Shown piece by piece: positions 9,879 to 18,294 of a DNA stretch of 39,560 nt. Within the stretch, counting starts at the first letter, position 1. The number at the start of each line of letters is the position of its first letter. The DNA comes from Candidatus Flexicrinis affinis (lineage in GTDB: Bacteria; Chloroflexota; Anaerolineae; Aggregatilineales; Phototrophicaceae), in contig JADJWE010000003.1 in assembly GCA_016716525.1 (NCBI GenBank), positions 1 through 39,560 on the forward strand, given 5' to 3'. The position numbers and the translations under genes were made by a program. Under the pieces are notes generated by a model. The model saw only the letters and a program-made list of their open reading frames with translations. It was not told where the DNA came from and searched no databases.

Positions 9879-10625
9879 GAGGTCTGTTCGCGGTGGGCGG
9901 GCTTCAGCGCGCGGTGGCGGAACAGGATTTGCCACACGCGCAGGGCGGCCTCGACCATGATGCGCGTATCCATCTTCGATGCGCCACGCTCGCGATCCGG
10001 GAAGTGGATCGGCACTTCGCCGAGCTTGTAGCCGAGGCGATGCGCGACGTAGGCCAGTTCGACCAGAAACACGTAGCCGTTCGACCGGATGCGCTCCAAC
10101 CCGATGCCTTTGAGCGCCGATGCGCGCCACAGCCGGAAACCGCTGGTCGCGTCGTTGATCGGCAGGCCGAGGATCGTGCGGACGTAGATTCGGTTCGCCC
10201 ACCAGCTCAGCAGTTTGCGGTGCGGGCCCCAATGCTCGTCGACGCTGCCGCCTTTGACGTAACGCGAGCCGATCACGACATCCGCGCCGGCGTTGACGGC
10301 GGCGAGCATGGACGGAATGTACTTGGGCTGGTGGCTGAAATCGGTGTCCATCTGCAGGACAAGCTCGGCGCCCTCGGCGATGGCGCGCTGGAATCCACCG
10401 ATATACGCCGGACCCAACCCGCCCTTGCCGGGTTGTGCTGACGCTGACGCGCCCCGGCATTTCGGCGGCGAGTTCGTCGGCGATGCGGCCGGTACCGTCC
10501 GGCGAGTTGTCGTCCACGACGAGCACGTGCAGGTCGGGGATGTCGAGGCCGAGCAGGGCTTCGACCAGCAGGGCAAGGTTTTCGGCTTCGTTGTAGGTCG
10601 GCAGGACGACCGTCAGTTTGGGCAT
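9875..10625 (-). CDS. GT2 polyprenol-phosphate mannosyltransferase-like glycosyltransferase, one frameshift
   Basis: A cytosolic-face GT2 enzyme of the dolichol/polyprenol monophosphate mannose synthase type, about 250 residues. Taken from ATG 10625: MPKLTVVLPTYNEAENLALL, then LHVLVVDDNSPDGTG (nucleotide-sugar DD motif), and after one indel near 10440 GKGGLGPAYIGGFQRA, LQMDTDFSHQPKYIP (the DxD of the family), DVVIGSRYVKGGSV, PINDATSGFRLWRASAL, GYVFLVELAYVAHRLGYK and FPDRERGASKM. All hallmark motifs of DPM1-like enzymes are present; a C-terminal membrane domain is absent, as in soluble DPM1/Ppm1. It overlaps the Nif3-like gene by 4 bp. Likely donor: GDP-mannose or UDP-glucose; the acceptor is a polyprenyl phosphate. 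Confidence 0.85.
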
Positions 10626-10724
10626 CACAGACTGCTTTGCGCGGACGACTGAATGGGGTGAAGTCTACGGGCCGCGCGGCATGCGCGCAAGATACGACCT
10701 GCCATCGCACGTCCGCCGCGATTC

Positions 10725-10755
10725 TTGCATGCCGTTTACAGACCTGTGCTATAAC
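10725..10755 (+). promoter_or_regulatory. Possible htpG promoter
   Basis: TTGCAT at 10725-10730 and TATAAC at 10750-10755 are separated by 19 bp, slightly long for a sigma-70 promoter. The -10 lies about 54 bp upstream of the htpG ATG. No CIRCE-type inverted repeat is seen. Confidence 0.35.
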
Positions 10756-10808
10756 ACTCCGCGATTCAGAACAGAACGGCATCACGAGACATTGAGGGGA
10801 TACGGGCT

Positions 10809-12739
10809 ATGACCGACGTGCCGGCCGAACAGACCACGTTCAATTTTCAGGCAGAGATTCAACAGCTTCTGCACATTTTGGTCCACGCGTTGTACACGGA
10901 GCGCGACATCTTCCTGCGCGAGCTGATCTCGAACGCAAGCGACGCGCTCAACCGCGCGCAGTTCGAGTCGCTCACCAACCGCGACATGCGCGATCAGGAC
11001 GCCGAGTTGGCGATCCGCATCACCGTCGACGACGACGCGCGCACGGTCACGATCAGCGACACCGGCATCGGCATGACGCGTGACGACCTGATCAACAACC
11101 TCGGCGTGATCGCCCGCAGCGGCGCGCGCGCCTTCATCGACGCGCTCAAGGACGCCAAGGACGCCGAGACGGCCAAGAGCGTGATCGGGCAGTTCGGCGT
11201 CGGCTTCTACTCGGTGTTCATGGTCGCGGACAAGGTGCGCGTCGTGACGCAGAGCCACAAGGCCGACGAACCGGCGTGGGCGTGGGAGGCCGAGGGCGGC
11301 ACCAACTTCACCATCGCTCCGGCGGAGCGCGCCCAGCGCGGCACGGACGTGATCGTCACGCTCAAGGACGACGCCGACGACTTCCTGCAGACGTGGAAGC
11401 TCAAGGACGTCATCCGCACCTACTCCGACACGATCAGCTTCCCGGTGTACGTCGGCGAGGACGCCGAGCCGACCAATCAGCGCATCGCCATCTGGCGGCA
11501 GGACCCGAAAGAGATCGAGGCGTCGAAGTACGACGAGTTCTACCGGTCGATGACCTTCGACTTTAACGGTTCGCAGAAGGTCATCCACATGCGCGCCGAC
11601 GTGCCGCTGCAGTTCTACGCGCTGCTGTTTGTGCCGTCGAGCAATCAGCCGCCGATGTTCAGCCCGCGCAAACAGGTCGGGCTCAAGCTGTACGCCCGCA
11701 AGGTGCTCATTCAAGACTACTGCACGGACCTGCTGCCGGATTACCTGTCCCTTCCTGCACGGCGTGGTCGACAGCGAGGACATCCCGCTCAGCGTCAGCC
11801 GCGAGACCGTGCGCGCCAACGTGCTGATGGGCCAGCTCAAGAAGGCGATCACGCGGCGCGTGCTGGGCGACTTCAAGAAGATGGCGACATCCGACCGCGA
11901 GGCATGGATCAAGCTGTACGAGCAGTTCGGGCGCTTCCTCAAGCAAGGCGTCGCGCTGTCGCCGGAGGACAAGGACGATCTGCTGCCGCTGCTGCTGTTC
12001 CCGACCACCCACGACGGCAGCAAACAGCCGACCACGCTCAAGGAATACGCCGACCGGATGGTCGACAACCAGAGCGAGATCTACTACATCGTGGCCGACG
12101 ACTTCCACAGCGCGCGGCGCAGCCCGCACCTCGAACCGTTCAGCAAGCGCGGGATCGAAGTGCTGATCCTGAGCGATCCGGTTGATCCGATCCTGCTCAC
12201 CAACCTGTCCGAATTCGAGGGCAAGAAGCTGCGCTCGGTGGACGACGCCGAACTCGACCTGACTGACGTCGGCACGCCCGCCGAAGACGAGGAAGCCGCG
12301 CCCGAGCCGGTGGCTGAGGCCGACTTCGAGACCGGTGCGCAACCGCTTCGCCGAGCTGCTGGGCGAGCGTGTGAAGGGCGTGCGCGCCAGCAAGACGCTG
12401 GCCGGCGCGCCGGCGCGCCTCGTCAGCGACGACAACAGCGCCGACGCGCAGATGTTCCGCGTCAACCGCCTGCTGTCGCGCGAACCGCGCGAGCCCTCAC
12501 CCCTAGCCCCTCTCCCTCAGGGAGAGGGGAATTACTTGTTGAACACGAAGGATGCGAATGGTCGCGGCGGGCTGCGGTTGGTCGCTTCCCCCTTTCCCCT
12601 TTGCCCTCTCCCCTTTCCCCTTTCCCCTATCCGATCGCGGCGCGGAGCCAATCCACGATCGGCTTCATGGCGGCGAAGTGGGTCATCAGCACGTCGACGA
12701 GCGCGGCAGAGCGCGCGATGTCCTGCGGCAGGCCGCTGA
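10809..12739 (+). CDS. htpG: Molecular chaperone HtpG (Hsp90), frameshifted and with its C-terminus replaced by repeat DNA
   Basis: HtpG is the ATP-dependent bacterial Hsp90. The ATG at 10809 is preceded by GAGGGG. The N-terminal GHKL ATPase motifs are clear: FLRELISNASDALNRAQFE, ISDTGIGMTRDDL and IGQFGVGFYSVFMVAD. The middle domain shows YARKVLIQDYCTDLLPDYL; after an indel near 11750 it reads FLHGVVDSEDIPLSVSRETV, with the conserved Arg contributed to ATP hydrolysis, and RSPHLEPFSKRGIEVLILSD. After a second indel near 12335 it reads VRNRFAELLGERVKGVRASK and MFRVNRLLSRE. At about 12497 the homology stops and the frame runs through a hairpin repeat and a pyrimidine tract to a stop at 12739. 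The final ELNxxHPL-type dimerisation segment (roughly 60 residues by comparison with E. coli HtpG) is missing. Either the gene is truncated or the assembly collapsed at a repeat. Confidence 0.88.
12498..12532. repeat. Dispersed hairpin repeat (CCCCTCTCCC type)
   Basis: Perfect 10-bp arms CCCCTCTCCC (12507-12516) and GGGAGAGGGG (12520-12529) with a 3-nt loop. The same kind of sequence occurs twice at 38450-38577. It sits exactly where HtpG homology stops. Confidence 0.7.
12585..12626. repeat. CCCCTTT pyrimidine tract
   Basis: An almost pure pyrimidine run on the plus strand with CCCCTTT units, directly behind the DUF2461 stop. Similar tracts lie at 32268-32296 (as purines), 32401-32455 and 38617-38676, always between gene ends. 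Confidence 0.6.
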
Positions 12740-13334
12740 TCGAGGCGTACAATCCGCCGTAGCGCAGCCATTCGGCGCGCGGATGCTCGGGGTCGTAGCC
12801 GGACGGCACGCGCTTGAAGCTCCCGCCATTGAGCGTGTAGGGCCCGGCCTTGCGCACGGTAGCGACCGCCTTCACGAGCGCCGGGCCGTGCGTGTCGGAC
12901 ACGACCGCATCGCGATAGCGGGCCAACGCGCCTTTGTCGAACCCGAAGACGCCAGCCATGCAGTCGACACCGTCGAGCGTAATCTGCAGGCCGAAGCCGG
13001 GGCTGTCCATCTTCTTGCCGCCGACCGGGAACATCATCGGGATGTGCGTCTTGTACGGCGACTTGTCAGTGCTGAAGCGCGTGTCGCGGTGCAGGCGCAT
13101 CAGGTTGCCGCTGCCGTTGGTGCGCGTGTCGACCGTGACGTCAGGGACGAGGTCTTGCAAGCGCGCGCCGAGCGAAGCCACCAGCGCCACGGCCGGAGTC
13201 TGCACCGTGTCGATGTAGGCCGTCTTGCGCGCCTCGAACCATTCGCGCGTGTTGTTCGCGGCGAGGTCGCGCATGAACTGCAGGCCGTCGGCGGAAAAGC
13301 CGGTGAAATCGGGGCTCGGCGCGTGCTTGGGCAT
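12627..13334 (-). CDS. DUF2461 family protein
   Basis: An intact 235-residue protein matching DUF2461 (TIGR02453): DFTGFSADGLQFMRDLAANN, TREWFEARKTAYIDTV, SGNLMRLHRDTRFSTDKSPY, KTHIPMMFPVGGKKMDSPGF, LQITLDGVDCMAGVFGFDKG and LNGGSFKRVPSGYDPEHPRA. The NxREWFxxxK opening, the RFSxDKSPYKTH centre and the KRxPxGYDxxHP region are the family signatures. The molecular function is unknown. It starts 3 bp after the stop of the ArsR-SRPBCC gene, so it is in the same operon and presumably under the same palindromic operator. No frameshift. Confidence 0.88.
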   Translation of the reverse strand: MPKHAPSPDFTGFSADGLQFMRDLAANNTREWFEARKTAYIDTVQTPAVALVASLGARLQDLVPDVTVDTRTNGSGNLMRLHRDTRFSTDKSPYKTHIPMMFPVGGKKMDSPGFGLQITLDGVDCMAGVFGFDKGALARYRDAVVSDTHGPALVKAVATVRKAGPYTLNGGSFKRVPSGYDPEHPRAEWLRYGGLYASISGLPQDIARSAALVDVLMTHFAAMKPIVDWLRAAIG

Positions 13335-13337
13335 GGG

Positions 13338-14126
13338 TTATGCCTCCTCGGCCTGCGGCGTCTTGACGACGAGCGGGTCGCCGGTTTCGAGCAGGGTCTT
13401 GAGGCCGCTGAGGATCTGCGCCCAGCCCGAGCCGATGCCCTGCGTGAGCGGTGCATCCGGGTTGAGACCGGTGTGGGTCAGCACGAGGCGACAGGCCGGC
13501 CCAAGCTGCTCGATTTCGAACGTGACCCGCGAGGTGCGCTGGCCCTCGGAGCCCTCGTGCCACACCGGGCGGAAGGTCGTGACCAGCTTGCGCGGCGGAT
13601 CGGCTTCGAGCACTTCGCCTTCGAGCATCACCTGCGCGTCGGCGTTGTCGTAGTGATAGGCGTACGCCGAGCCGGGCGTCCAGTCCGACTTGACGCGCGT
13701 GCCGAAATAGTACAGCCGCGTGATGTCGCCTTGCGTAAGCGCGTTCCAAAGCTGTTCGGGCGTCGTTTTGATGAAGACTTCGTAGACGTGGTTGGGCTTC
13801 TCGGTCATGGGGGTCTCCTCGAGTACGGTTTTGAGATCGACGAGCGAGCGGGCCCACGGCTGGGAAAACTTGCTCACCCAGCGGTCGTAGACCTGTTGGA
13901 TGGGGACGGTGTTCAGGTAGTGAAACTTCTCCCGCCCGACCTTGTGCGTGGTGATCAGCCCCGCGGTCTCCAGCACCTGCAGGTGTTTCATGACGCCGAA
14001 GCGGGTCATGTCCGGCAGGGCGGATTGCAGCTCGCCCAGCGTTTGGCCGTCGCGCTGGAAGAGCCGGTCGAGAAGGGTGCGGCGGTTGGCATCCGCCAGA
14101 GCTTTGAACACCTGTTCCGTATCCAT
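13338..14126 (-). CDS. ArsR-family HTH fused to SRPBCC (AHSA1-like) domain
   Basis: A single 262-residue reading frame joins two domains usually encoded separately. Residues 1-95 are an ArsR winged helix: MDTEQVFKALADANRRTLLD, LQSALPDMTRFGVMKHLQVL, ETAGLITTHKVGREKFHYLN and PIQQVYDRWV. Residues 107-250 are a START-like SRPBCC domain: HVYEVFIKTTPEQLWNALTQ, GTRVKSDWTPGSAYAY, LVTTFRPVWHEGS, SRVTFEIEQLGPACRLVLTH and SGWAQILSGLKTLLETG. The hydrophobic SRPBCC cavity may sense a small ligand and control the HTH; this is an inference. The ATG at 14126 is chosen because an in-frame upstream start would include the operator palindrome at 14138-14157. No Cys metal site is seen, so it is not a metal sensor. 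Confidence 0.87.
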   Translation of the reverse strand: MDTEQVFKALADANRRTLLDRLFQRDGQTLGELQSALPDMTRFGVMKHLQVLETAGLITTHKVGREKFHYLNTVPIQQVYDRWVSKFSQPWARSLVDLKTVLEETPMTEKPNHVYEVFIKTTPEQLWNALTQGDITRLYYFGTRVKSDWTPGSAYAYHYDNADAQVMLEGEVLEADPPRKLVTTFRPVWHEGSEGQRTSRVTFEIEQLGPACRLVLTHTGLNPDAPLTQGIGSGWAQILSGLKTLLETGDPLVVKTPQAEEA

Positions 14127-14137
14127 GCGGTCATTAT

Positions 14138-14157
14138 ATGTGACTAAATAGTCACAT
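14138..14157. promoter_or_regulatory. Palindromic operator upstream of the ArsR-SRPBCC gene
   Basis: Perfect 9-bp arms ATGTGACTA and TAGTCACAT around AA, ending 12 bp before the start codon. The size and position suit an ArsR-type autoregulatory site covering the promoter. It also lies about 140 bp upstream of the divergent 708-aa gene. Confidence 0.75.
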
Positions 14158-14296
14158 GTCAACAGATCACGGACCCCAATCTGGATGGCGGCTAGTCTTG
14201 TTATTCGAAATGGTCATCTTGTTTCGCTTCTGAGTCCACGTCATCTACTAGTAATGATGGCTACTATGCGTAGAATACTATGCAACCATAAGAAAC

Positions 14297-16423
14297 ATGC
14301 CCGATGTGCGAATTATCCGAGGTCAATACATTGAAATGCCAAGACGATACCAACGACAAATAACGACTATTGTGCCAAGCGTCTTCACCGGAGAACCGAT
14401 TGCTGACCTCAAACGCACTATAGAAGAAGCACTCGATACAACCCGCAGTAGTCAGCTAGATGTGCTAAGGCTCAGATACGGGCTCGACGCAGCACCCAAA
14501 CTTACATTCGAGGACATTGCCACACTTCGGGGACTATCTAGGCAGCGAATTCAGCAGCTAGAAGCGACCGCATTGGAATTTCTTCGGGCGCTCTTTAGAA
14601 ACGGTAAGCGCTTGGAAACGGCGCTCTCAGCACCAATGGAGGAGCTTGTAACCGATATCAAGAATCACATTACAGCACTTGGCCTTCCGATACATGAGGC
14701 TCGACTAAGCACACATCTGTCGGATTACCTCACCGTTTCCGACGCGGACCGCGGATATATACACCTATTACTTGAGATCACTGGCCATAGTTCGTTCGAA
14801 CTCATGGACGGTGTGACTATCTGGACACAACACCAGGTCGATAAGGCGAAGTTAAGAGAGATTGCATCCCAAGTTACTCGGTTTCTACAAGAGCGCGTTG
14901 ATCCGGCAACATGGCAAGACATCCTACTCGGAATTTCACCGAGAAATCGGTCCAGGAAACACAGTCCGGAAGACTTGAAACTCGTATTGGGACTAATTCC
15001 GGCAATAGAGGAACTGGACGACGGGCTCTTCCAGATCAAGTTCAGAAAGTTGCGTTCTGTGGAAGATCGAGTGTATCGACTGGTTAGCTCCCGGGCTGGC
15101 AACACGCCCATCTCAATTGCTGACATCACTAGAATTCACAACAGGGAAGCGTCTGCTAGCGGCATCAAGATACACCGCCAGAAGATAATATCGGCAGCAT
15201 TGTCCCGTGACACACGGTTCCAAAACATCGGGAAATCCGGTGAATGGGTTCTCAAGAAGTGGGCCGTAAGTGTAGAGAGCCTTCTGCCTATTCCAGAACT
15301 GATTGACTTAATCCTATCGCGCGCTAGCGGGCCTCTTACAGCAGATGAGCTACACGCGGCAGTGTCGCAATCGCGAAGTATTTCCAAAGCGAACCTCTCT
15401 GCGTTCATCAGCACTAACTCTGATCGATTCGTTCGACTCAAGGATGGACGGATCTCACTGAGGGTGAGCGCACCGAGCCGAGAGATTGCAGTGAGACCAA
15501 TTAGGAATCCTGCAAAAACAAACAGCGTGGAGATAGCGTTGACAGTCGAGCGGGTTTTCCGCTCGACTACAAGAGAAGAGATGAGTGTTGACGAGATCTG
15601 TAGTTCAATAAGTACGTTGTTGCCGGAGGCCAATCTCACCAGTATACGAAGGCTAGTCCTAAAGCCAAATCCATCTCTGCAACTGCACACGAATGGCGAA
15701 AATCAACACGTTACTTTTGTTCCCGATTTTCGAAAGCGTTTCTCAGCGATCGAAATAGCATCAGAAGGTAGGATTGGCGAGTACGTAACACGCACTATAC
15801 GAGCGATTCTGTTTCAGCATGACAAGCTGGAACTGATGGCTTTACGTACCCTGATATCCATCAAATGCAATCTGAAACCCCATAACGTCTATGCCTATGT
15901 CCGCCGTATGGATGATATTAAAAGCTTCGTAGACAAAGACGGCAAGACATACCTTGCGTTAAAACAAGACATTCCAACGGACCTAGCTGAAAAGGCACGC
16001 AGGATCAGAACCCCTGAAATCGCCTCCGAAGTAGTGGAGGGACTACTAAACTTGACACCGCAAAAGGTCGATTGGGGACTGTTTTCGCTCGGGCGGGCGT
16101 TTGATGTGTGTTCGAAGTCACTAATTGTGGAATTGGCGAGACGTGGGCTAATCCGAAACAAGAACGGACTAGTCTCAGAATCTGACGCTGAGAGTGTCAC
16201 GTTGGCTACCCGAATTGATCTGCTTGTAGCTAACAAGCAACTTCAGGACAAAAACACACTCGATAGTCTGCGTAAAGTACGAAATCACCCCGCGCATGTG
16301 ATTTCTACTCCTCAACAGAAGCAAGAAATGCTAATCGCATCAATCACGTACGCTCACTGGTACATTGACTATATCTTGCTGTTCGAAAGCATGCTTGAGC
16401 CCGAATCTGTGGATCAGCCATAA
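14297..16423 (+). CDS. 708-aa protein: sigma region 4-like HTH, probable winged-helix repeats, C-terminal HEPN-like RNase domain
   Basis: Residues 52-98 closely resemble sigma-70 region 4: LDVLRLRYGLD, LTFEDIATLRGLSRQRIQQL and EATALEFLRAL. There is no region 2, so it is not a complete sigma factor. Four segments of about 60 residues (about 255-322, 325-388, 416-476, 494-557) each have helices followed by a short beta-wing (for example RFVRLKDGRISL, SFVDKDGKTYLAL), suggesting winged-helix repeats of the HARE-HTH kind. Residues about 570-700 look like a HEPN domain: helices, then TLDSLRKVRNHPAHV, containing R662-N663-x3-H667, the HEPN RNase motif, then a helical end. Clearly more AT-rich than its neighbours and with unlike codon use, alone and convergent with the CoA transferase (5-bp gap). 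No convincing promoter or RBS was found. Start uncertain: ATG 14297 or 14336. Suggests an acquired RNA-targeting defence or regulatory protein; function inferred. Confidence 0.8.
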   Translation: MPDVRIIRGQYIEMPRRYQRQITTIVPSVFTGEPIADLKRTIEEALDTTRSSQLDVLRLRYGLDAAPKLTFEDIATLRGLSRQRIQQLEATALEFLRALFRNGKRLETALSAPMEELVTDIKNHITALGLPIHEARLSTHLSDYLTVSDADRGYIHLLLEITGHSSFELMDGVTIWTQHQVDKAKLREIASQVTRFLQERVDPATWQDILLGISPRNRSRKHSPEDLKLVLGLIPAIEELDDGLFQIKFRKLRSVEDRVYRLVSSRAGNTPISIADITRIHNREASASGIKIHRQKIISAALSRDTRFQNIGKSGEWVLKKWAVSVESLLPIPELIDLILSRASGPLTADELHAAVSQSRSISKANLSAFISTNSDRFVRLKDGRISLRVSAPSREIAVRPIRNPAKTNSVEIALTVERVFRSTTREEMSVDEICSSISTLLPEANLTSIRRLVLKPNPSLQLHTNGENQHVTFVPDFRKRFSAIEIASEGRIGEYVTRTIRAILFQHDKLELMALRTLISIKCNLKPHNVYAYVRRMDDIKSFVDKDGKTYLALKQDIPTDLAEKARRIRTPEIASEVVEGLLNLTPQKVDWGLFSLGRAFDVCSKSLIVELARRGLIRNKNGLVSESDAESVTLATRIDLLVANKQLQDKNTLDSLRKVRNHPAHVISTPQQKQEMLIASITYAHWYIDYILLFESMLEPESVDQP

Positions 16424-16428
16424 GTATT

Positions 16429-17574
16429 TCACCCCAACCACTCCCCTAGCACCTCGTCCGAGTGTTGGCCGAGGAGCGGCGGCGGGTAGCGGATCGCGCC
16501 GGGGGCGTCCGGCAGCAGCGGCGACGCCACCGACCGGACCGGCGTGCCATTCGCCAGCGTGACGTCGCGCACGAGATGATGCGCCGCCGCGTGTTCGCTC
16601 TCCAGCACCTGCGTCACCGTATTCACCGGCCCCGCTGGAATCCCCGCCGCCAAGCACGCCTCGACCCAATCCGCCGCCGGACGTGACGCGAACATGGGCG
16701 CCAGCTCGGCGATCAGCGCGTCGCGGTGGGTCACACGCGCCGGATTGGTCGCAAAGCGCGGGTCGGCCGCGAGATCGGGGCGGTCGAGGATTCGACACAA
16801 CGCGGCGAACTGCCCGTCGTTGCCGACCGCCAGCGCGAACGGCCCGTCCGCCGCGTCGAAGTTCTGATACGGGACGATGGTCGCGTGAGCGTTGCCGTAG
16901 CGATGCGGGGTCTGTCCGCTGACCAGCGCGGCGCTGGCGACGTTGACCAGTGCGGAGAGCTGCGAATCGAGCAGCGCGAGGTCGAGATGCCGCCCCTGCC
17001 CGGTGCATTCTGCGTCGCGCAGAGCGTCGAGGATCGCGCTCAGGGCGAACAGGCCGGTGAACACGTCGGCCACCGCCACGCCGACCTTATAGCCGGGGCC
17101 GTCCGGCGCGCCGGTGATCGACATCAGGCCGGACATTGCTTGAATGACGTGGTCGTAGCCGGGGCGGTCGGCGTAGGGGCCGGTCTGCCCGTAGCCGGTG
17201 ATGCTGGCGTACACCACCGCGGGGTTGTCGGCGCGCAGGGTGTCGTAATCGAGACCGAAGCGGGCCATCTGCCCCGGCTTGAAGTTCTCGACCACGATAT
17301 GCGCGCGGACGGCCAGCGCGCGGGCGATGCGCTGGCCGTCCGGCTCTTTGAGGTTCAGGACGATGCTACGTTTGTTGCGGTTGACCGACAGGTAATACGC
17401 GCTCTGGCGGTCGGGGCCGTCGCCGGCCCACGGCGGGCCCCACTGGCGCGTCTCGTCGCCTTGCGGGCTTTCCACTTTAACGACGTCCGCGCCGAGGTCG
17501 CCCAACAGCATCGTGCAGTACGGGCCGGCCAGCACGCGCGAAAAATCAAGGACGCGCACGCCCTCCAGCGACAC
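16429..17574 (-). CDS. CaiB/BaiF CoA-transferase family protein
   Basis: An intact 381-residue class III CoA transferase, which moves CoA between acyl groups through an aspartyl-CoA thioester. Motifs: MSLEGVRVLDFSRVLAGPYC, LLGDLGADVVKVESPQGDET, YYLSVNRNKRSIVLNLK, VVENFKPGQMARFGLDYD, ITGYGQTGPYADRPGYDHVI, QAMSGLMSITG and LDLALLDSQLSAL, whose Asp occupies the catalytic position. The exact acyl substrate (formyl-, succinyl-, carnitine- or methylacyl-CoA type) cannot be told. It starts with GTG at 17574. A TAGGAG Shine-Dalgarno overlaps the stop of the upstream SLATT-like gene with a 9-bp gap, so it is the fourth gene of that operon; whether it works with it is unclear. Confidence 0.9.
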   Translation of the reverse strand: MSLEGVRVLDFSRVLAGPYCTMLLGDLGADVVKVESPQGDETRQWGPPWAGDGPDRQSAYYLSVNRNKRSIVLNLKEPDGQRIARALAVRAHIVVENFKPGQMARFGLDYDTLRADNPAVVYASITGYGQTGPYADRPGYDHVIQAMSGLMSITGAPDGPGYKVGVAVADVFTGLFALSAILDALRDAECTGQGRHLDLALLDSQLSALVNVASAALVSGQTPHRYGNAHATIVPYQNFDAADGPFALAVGNDGQFAALCRILDRPDLAADPRFATNPARVTHRDALIAELAPMFASRPAADWVEACLAAGIPAGPVNTVTQVLESEHAAAHHLVRDVTLANGTPVRSVASPLLPDAPGAIRYPPPLLGQHSDEVLGEWLG

Positions 17575-17583
17575 GGATCGCTC

Positions 17584-18282
17584 CTAGCCGAACGAGCCGT
17601 CCGGGTTTTCGAACTCTTTGCCGCCTTCGCCGGTGATGCCGCGCTGGGCGCGCGACGCGCGCTCGACCTGTCGTTTGACAAACGCCTCGATCTGCGCCGG
17701 CGTCTTGACGGACTGGCCCCACTGCGACGTCTCGGACGCCATCACCTCCAGCGTGCCTTCGGTATAGGCGATATAGGCCGAGATGAAGCGCTCGTCGTCG
17801 ATGTCGCTGATGCGGTCGGTCAGTTGGGCGTCGGCGGCTTCAAGGCTCTCCTGCGCGTCCTTGTAGATCTGCACGAACTTGTCCCACTGATACACGCCCA
17901 GCAGCGCGCCGAAGAAGCCGCCGATGGCCGGCAAGATGATCGATAGGCCGGCGGCGATGCTGGTCCACAACTGCATGCTGCGGCAGTTCGACAACTGCTG
18001 GACGGTCGCCGCCGCGGCGCTCTCGATCCCGCCGGAGAGCTGCGCGGTCGACACGGCGCGGATCGCCTCGGTGCAGGTTTCGTTGAATGCCGACGGGGCC
18101 ATGGTGATCGCGAACACGGTCGCGACGACGGTCGCGAGACCCATCGACGCGCGGATCATATTGACCTGCCCGCGCGCCTTGCGGAACGAGTCGAGCTTGC
18201 TCTGATAGTAGTGGCGCTGATCGCCGAGCGCGAAGCGGTCAAAGATCTTGTAACGGACTTCCAGTTCCTGACGGTTTACCAT
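17584..18282 (-). CDS. SLATT-like 2TM membrane protein
   Basis: An intact 232-residue protein. A charged N-terminal region (VRYKIFDRFALGDQRHYYQS, KLDSFRKARGQVNMIRA) precedes TM1 (about 44-63, GLATVVATVFAITMAP). A 40-residue loop with two Cys (NETC, SNC) follows, then TM2 (about 105-131, LWTSIAAGLSIILPAIGGFF) and a helical tail (YQWDKFVQIYKDAQESLEAA). Helix-TM-TM-helix with a long C-terminal amphipathic helix is the layout of SLATT effectors, predicted pore-forming proteins of nucleotide-signal conflict systems (Burroughs, Aravind and colleagues). It lies 12 bp after the DUF4231 gene with its own GGGGGAA ribosome site. Family assignment is by layout and neighbour, not by a search; an unrelated DUF of the same shape is possible. 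Confidence 0.6.
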   Translation of the reverse strand: MVNRQELEVRYKIFDRFALGDQRHYYQSKLDSFRKARGQVNMIRASMGLATVVATVFAITMAPSAFNETCTEAIRAVSTAQLSGGIESAAAATVQQLSNCRSMQLWTSIAAGLSIILPAIGGFFGALLGVYQWDKFVQIYKDAQESLEAADAQLTDRISDIDDERFISAYIAYTEGTLEVMASETSQWGQSVKTPAQIEAFVKRQVERASRAQRGITGEGGKEFENPDGSFG

Positions 18283-18294
18283 GTGGCGTTCCCC

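Noticed and set aside
12552..14147. 531-codon plus-strand frame across DUF2461 and ArsR-SRPBCC
   Set aside because: The minus-strand genes have clear family motifs; the plus frame is Arg/Ala-rich noise.
14126..14162. Upstream start of the ArsR-SRPBCC protein at 14162
   Set aside because: It would place the 20-bp operator palindrome inside the coding region, and the ArsR fold begins at MDTEQVFKAL.
16726..17946. 406-codon plus-strand frame opposite the CoA transferase and SLATT-like gene
   Set aside because: Both opposite genes are intact with motifs or TM helices; the plus frame has none.
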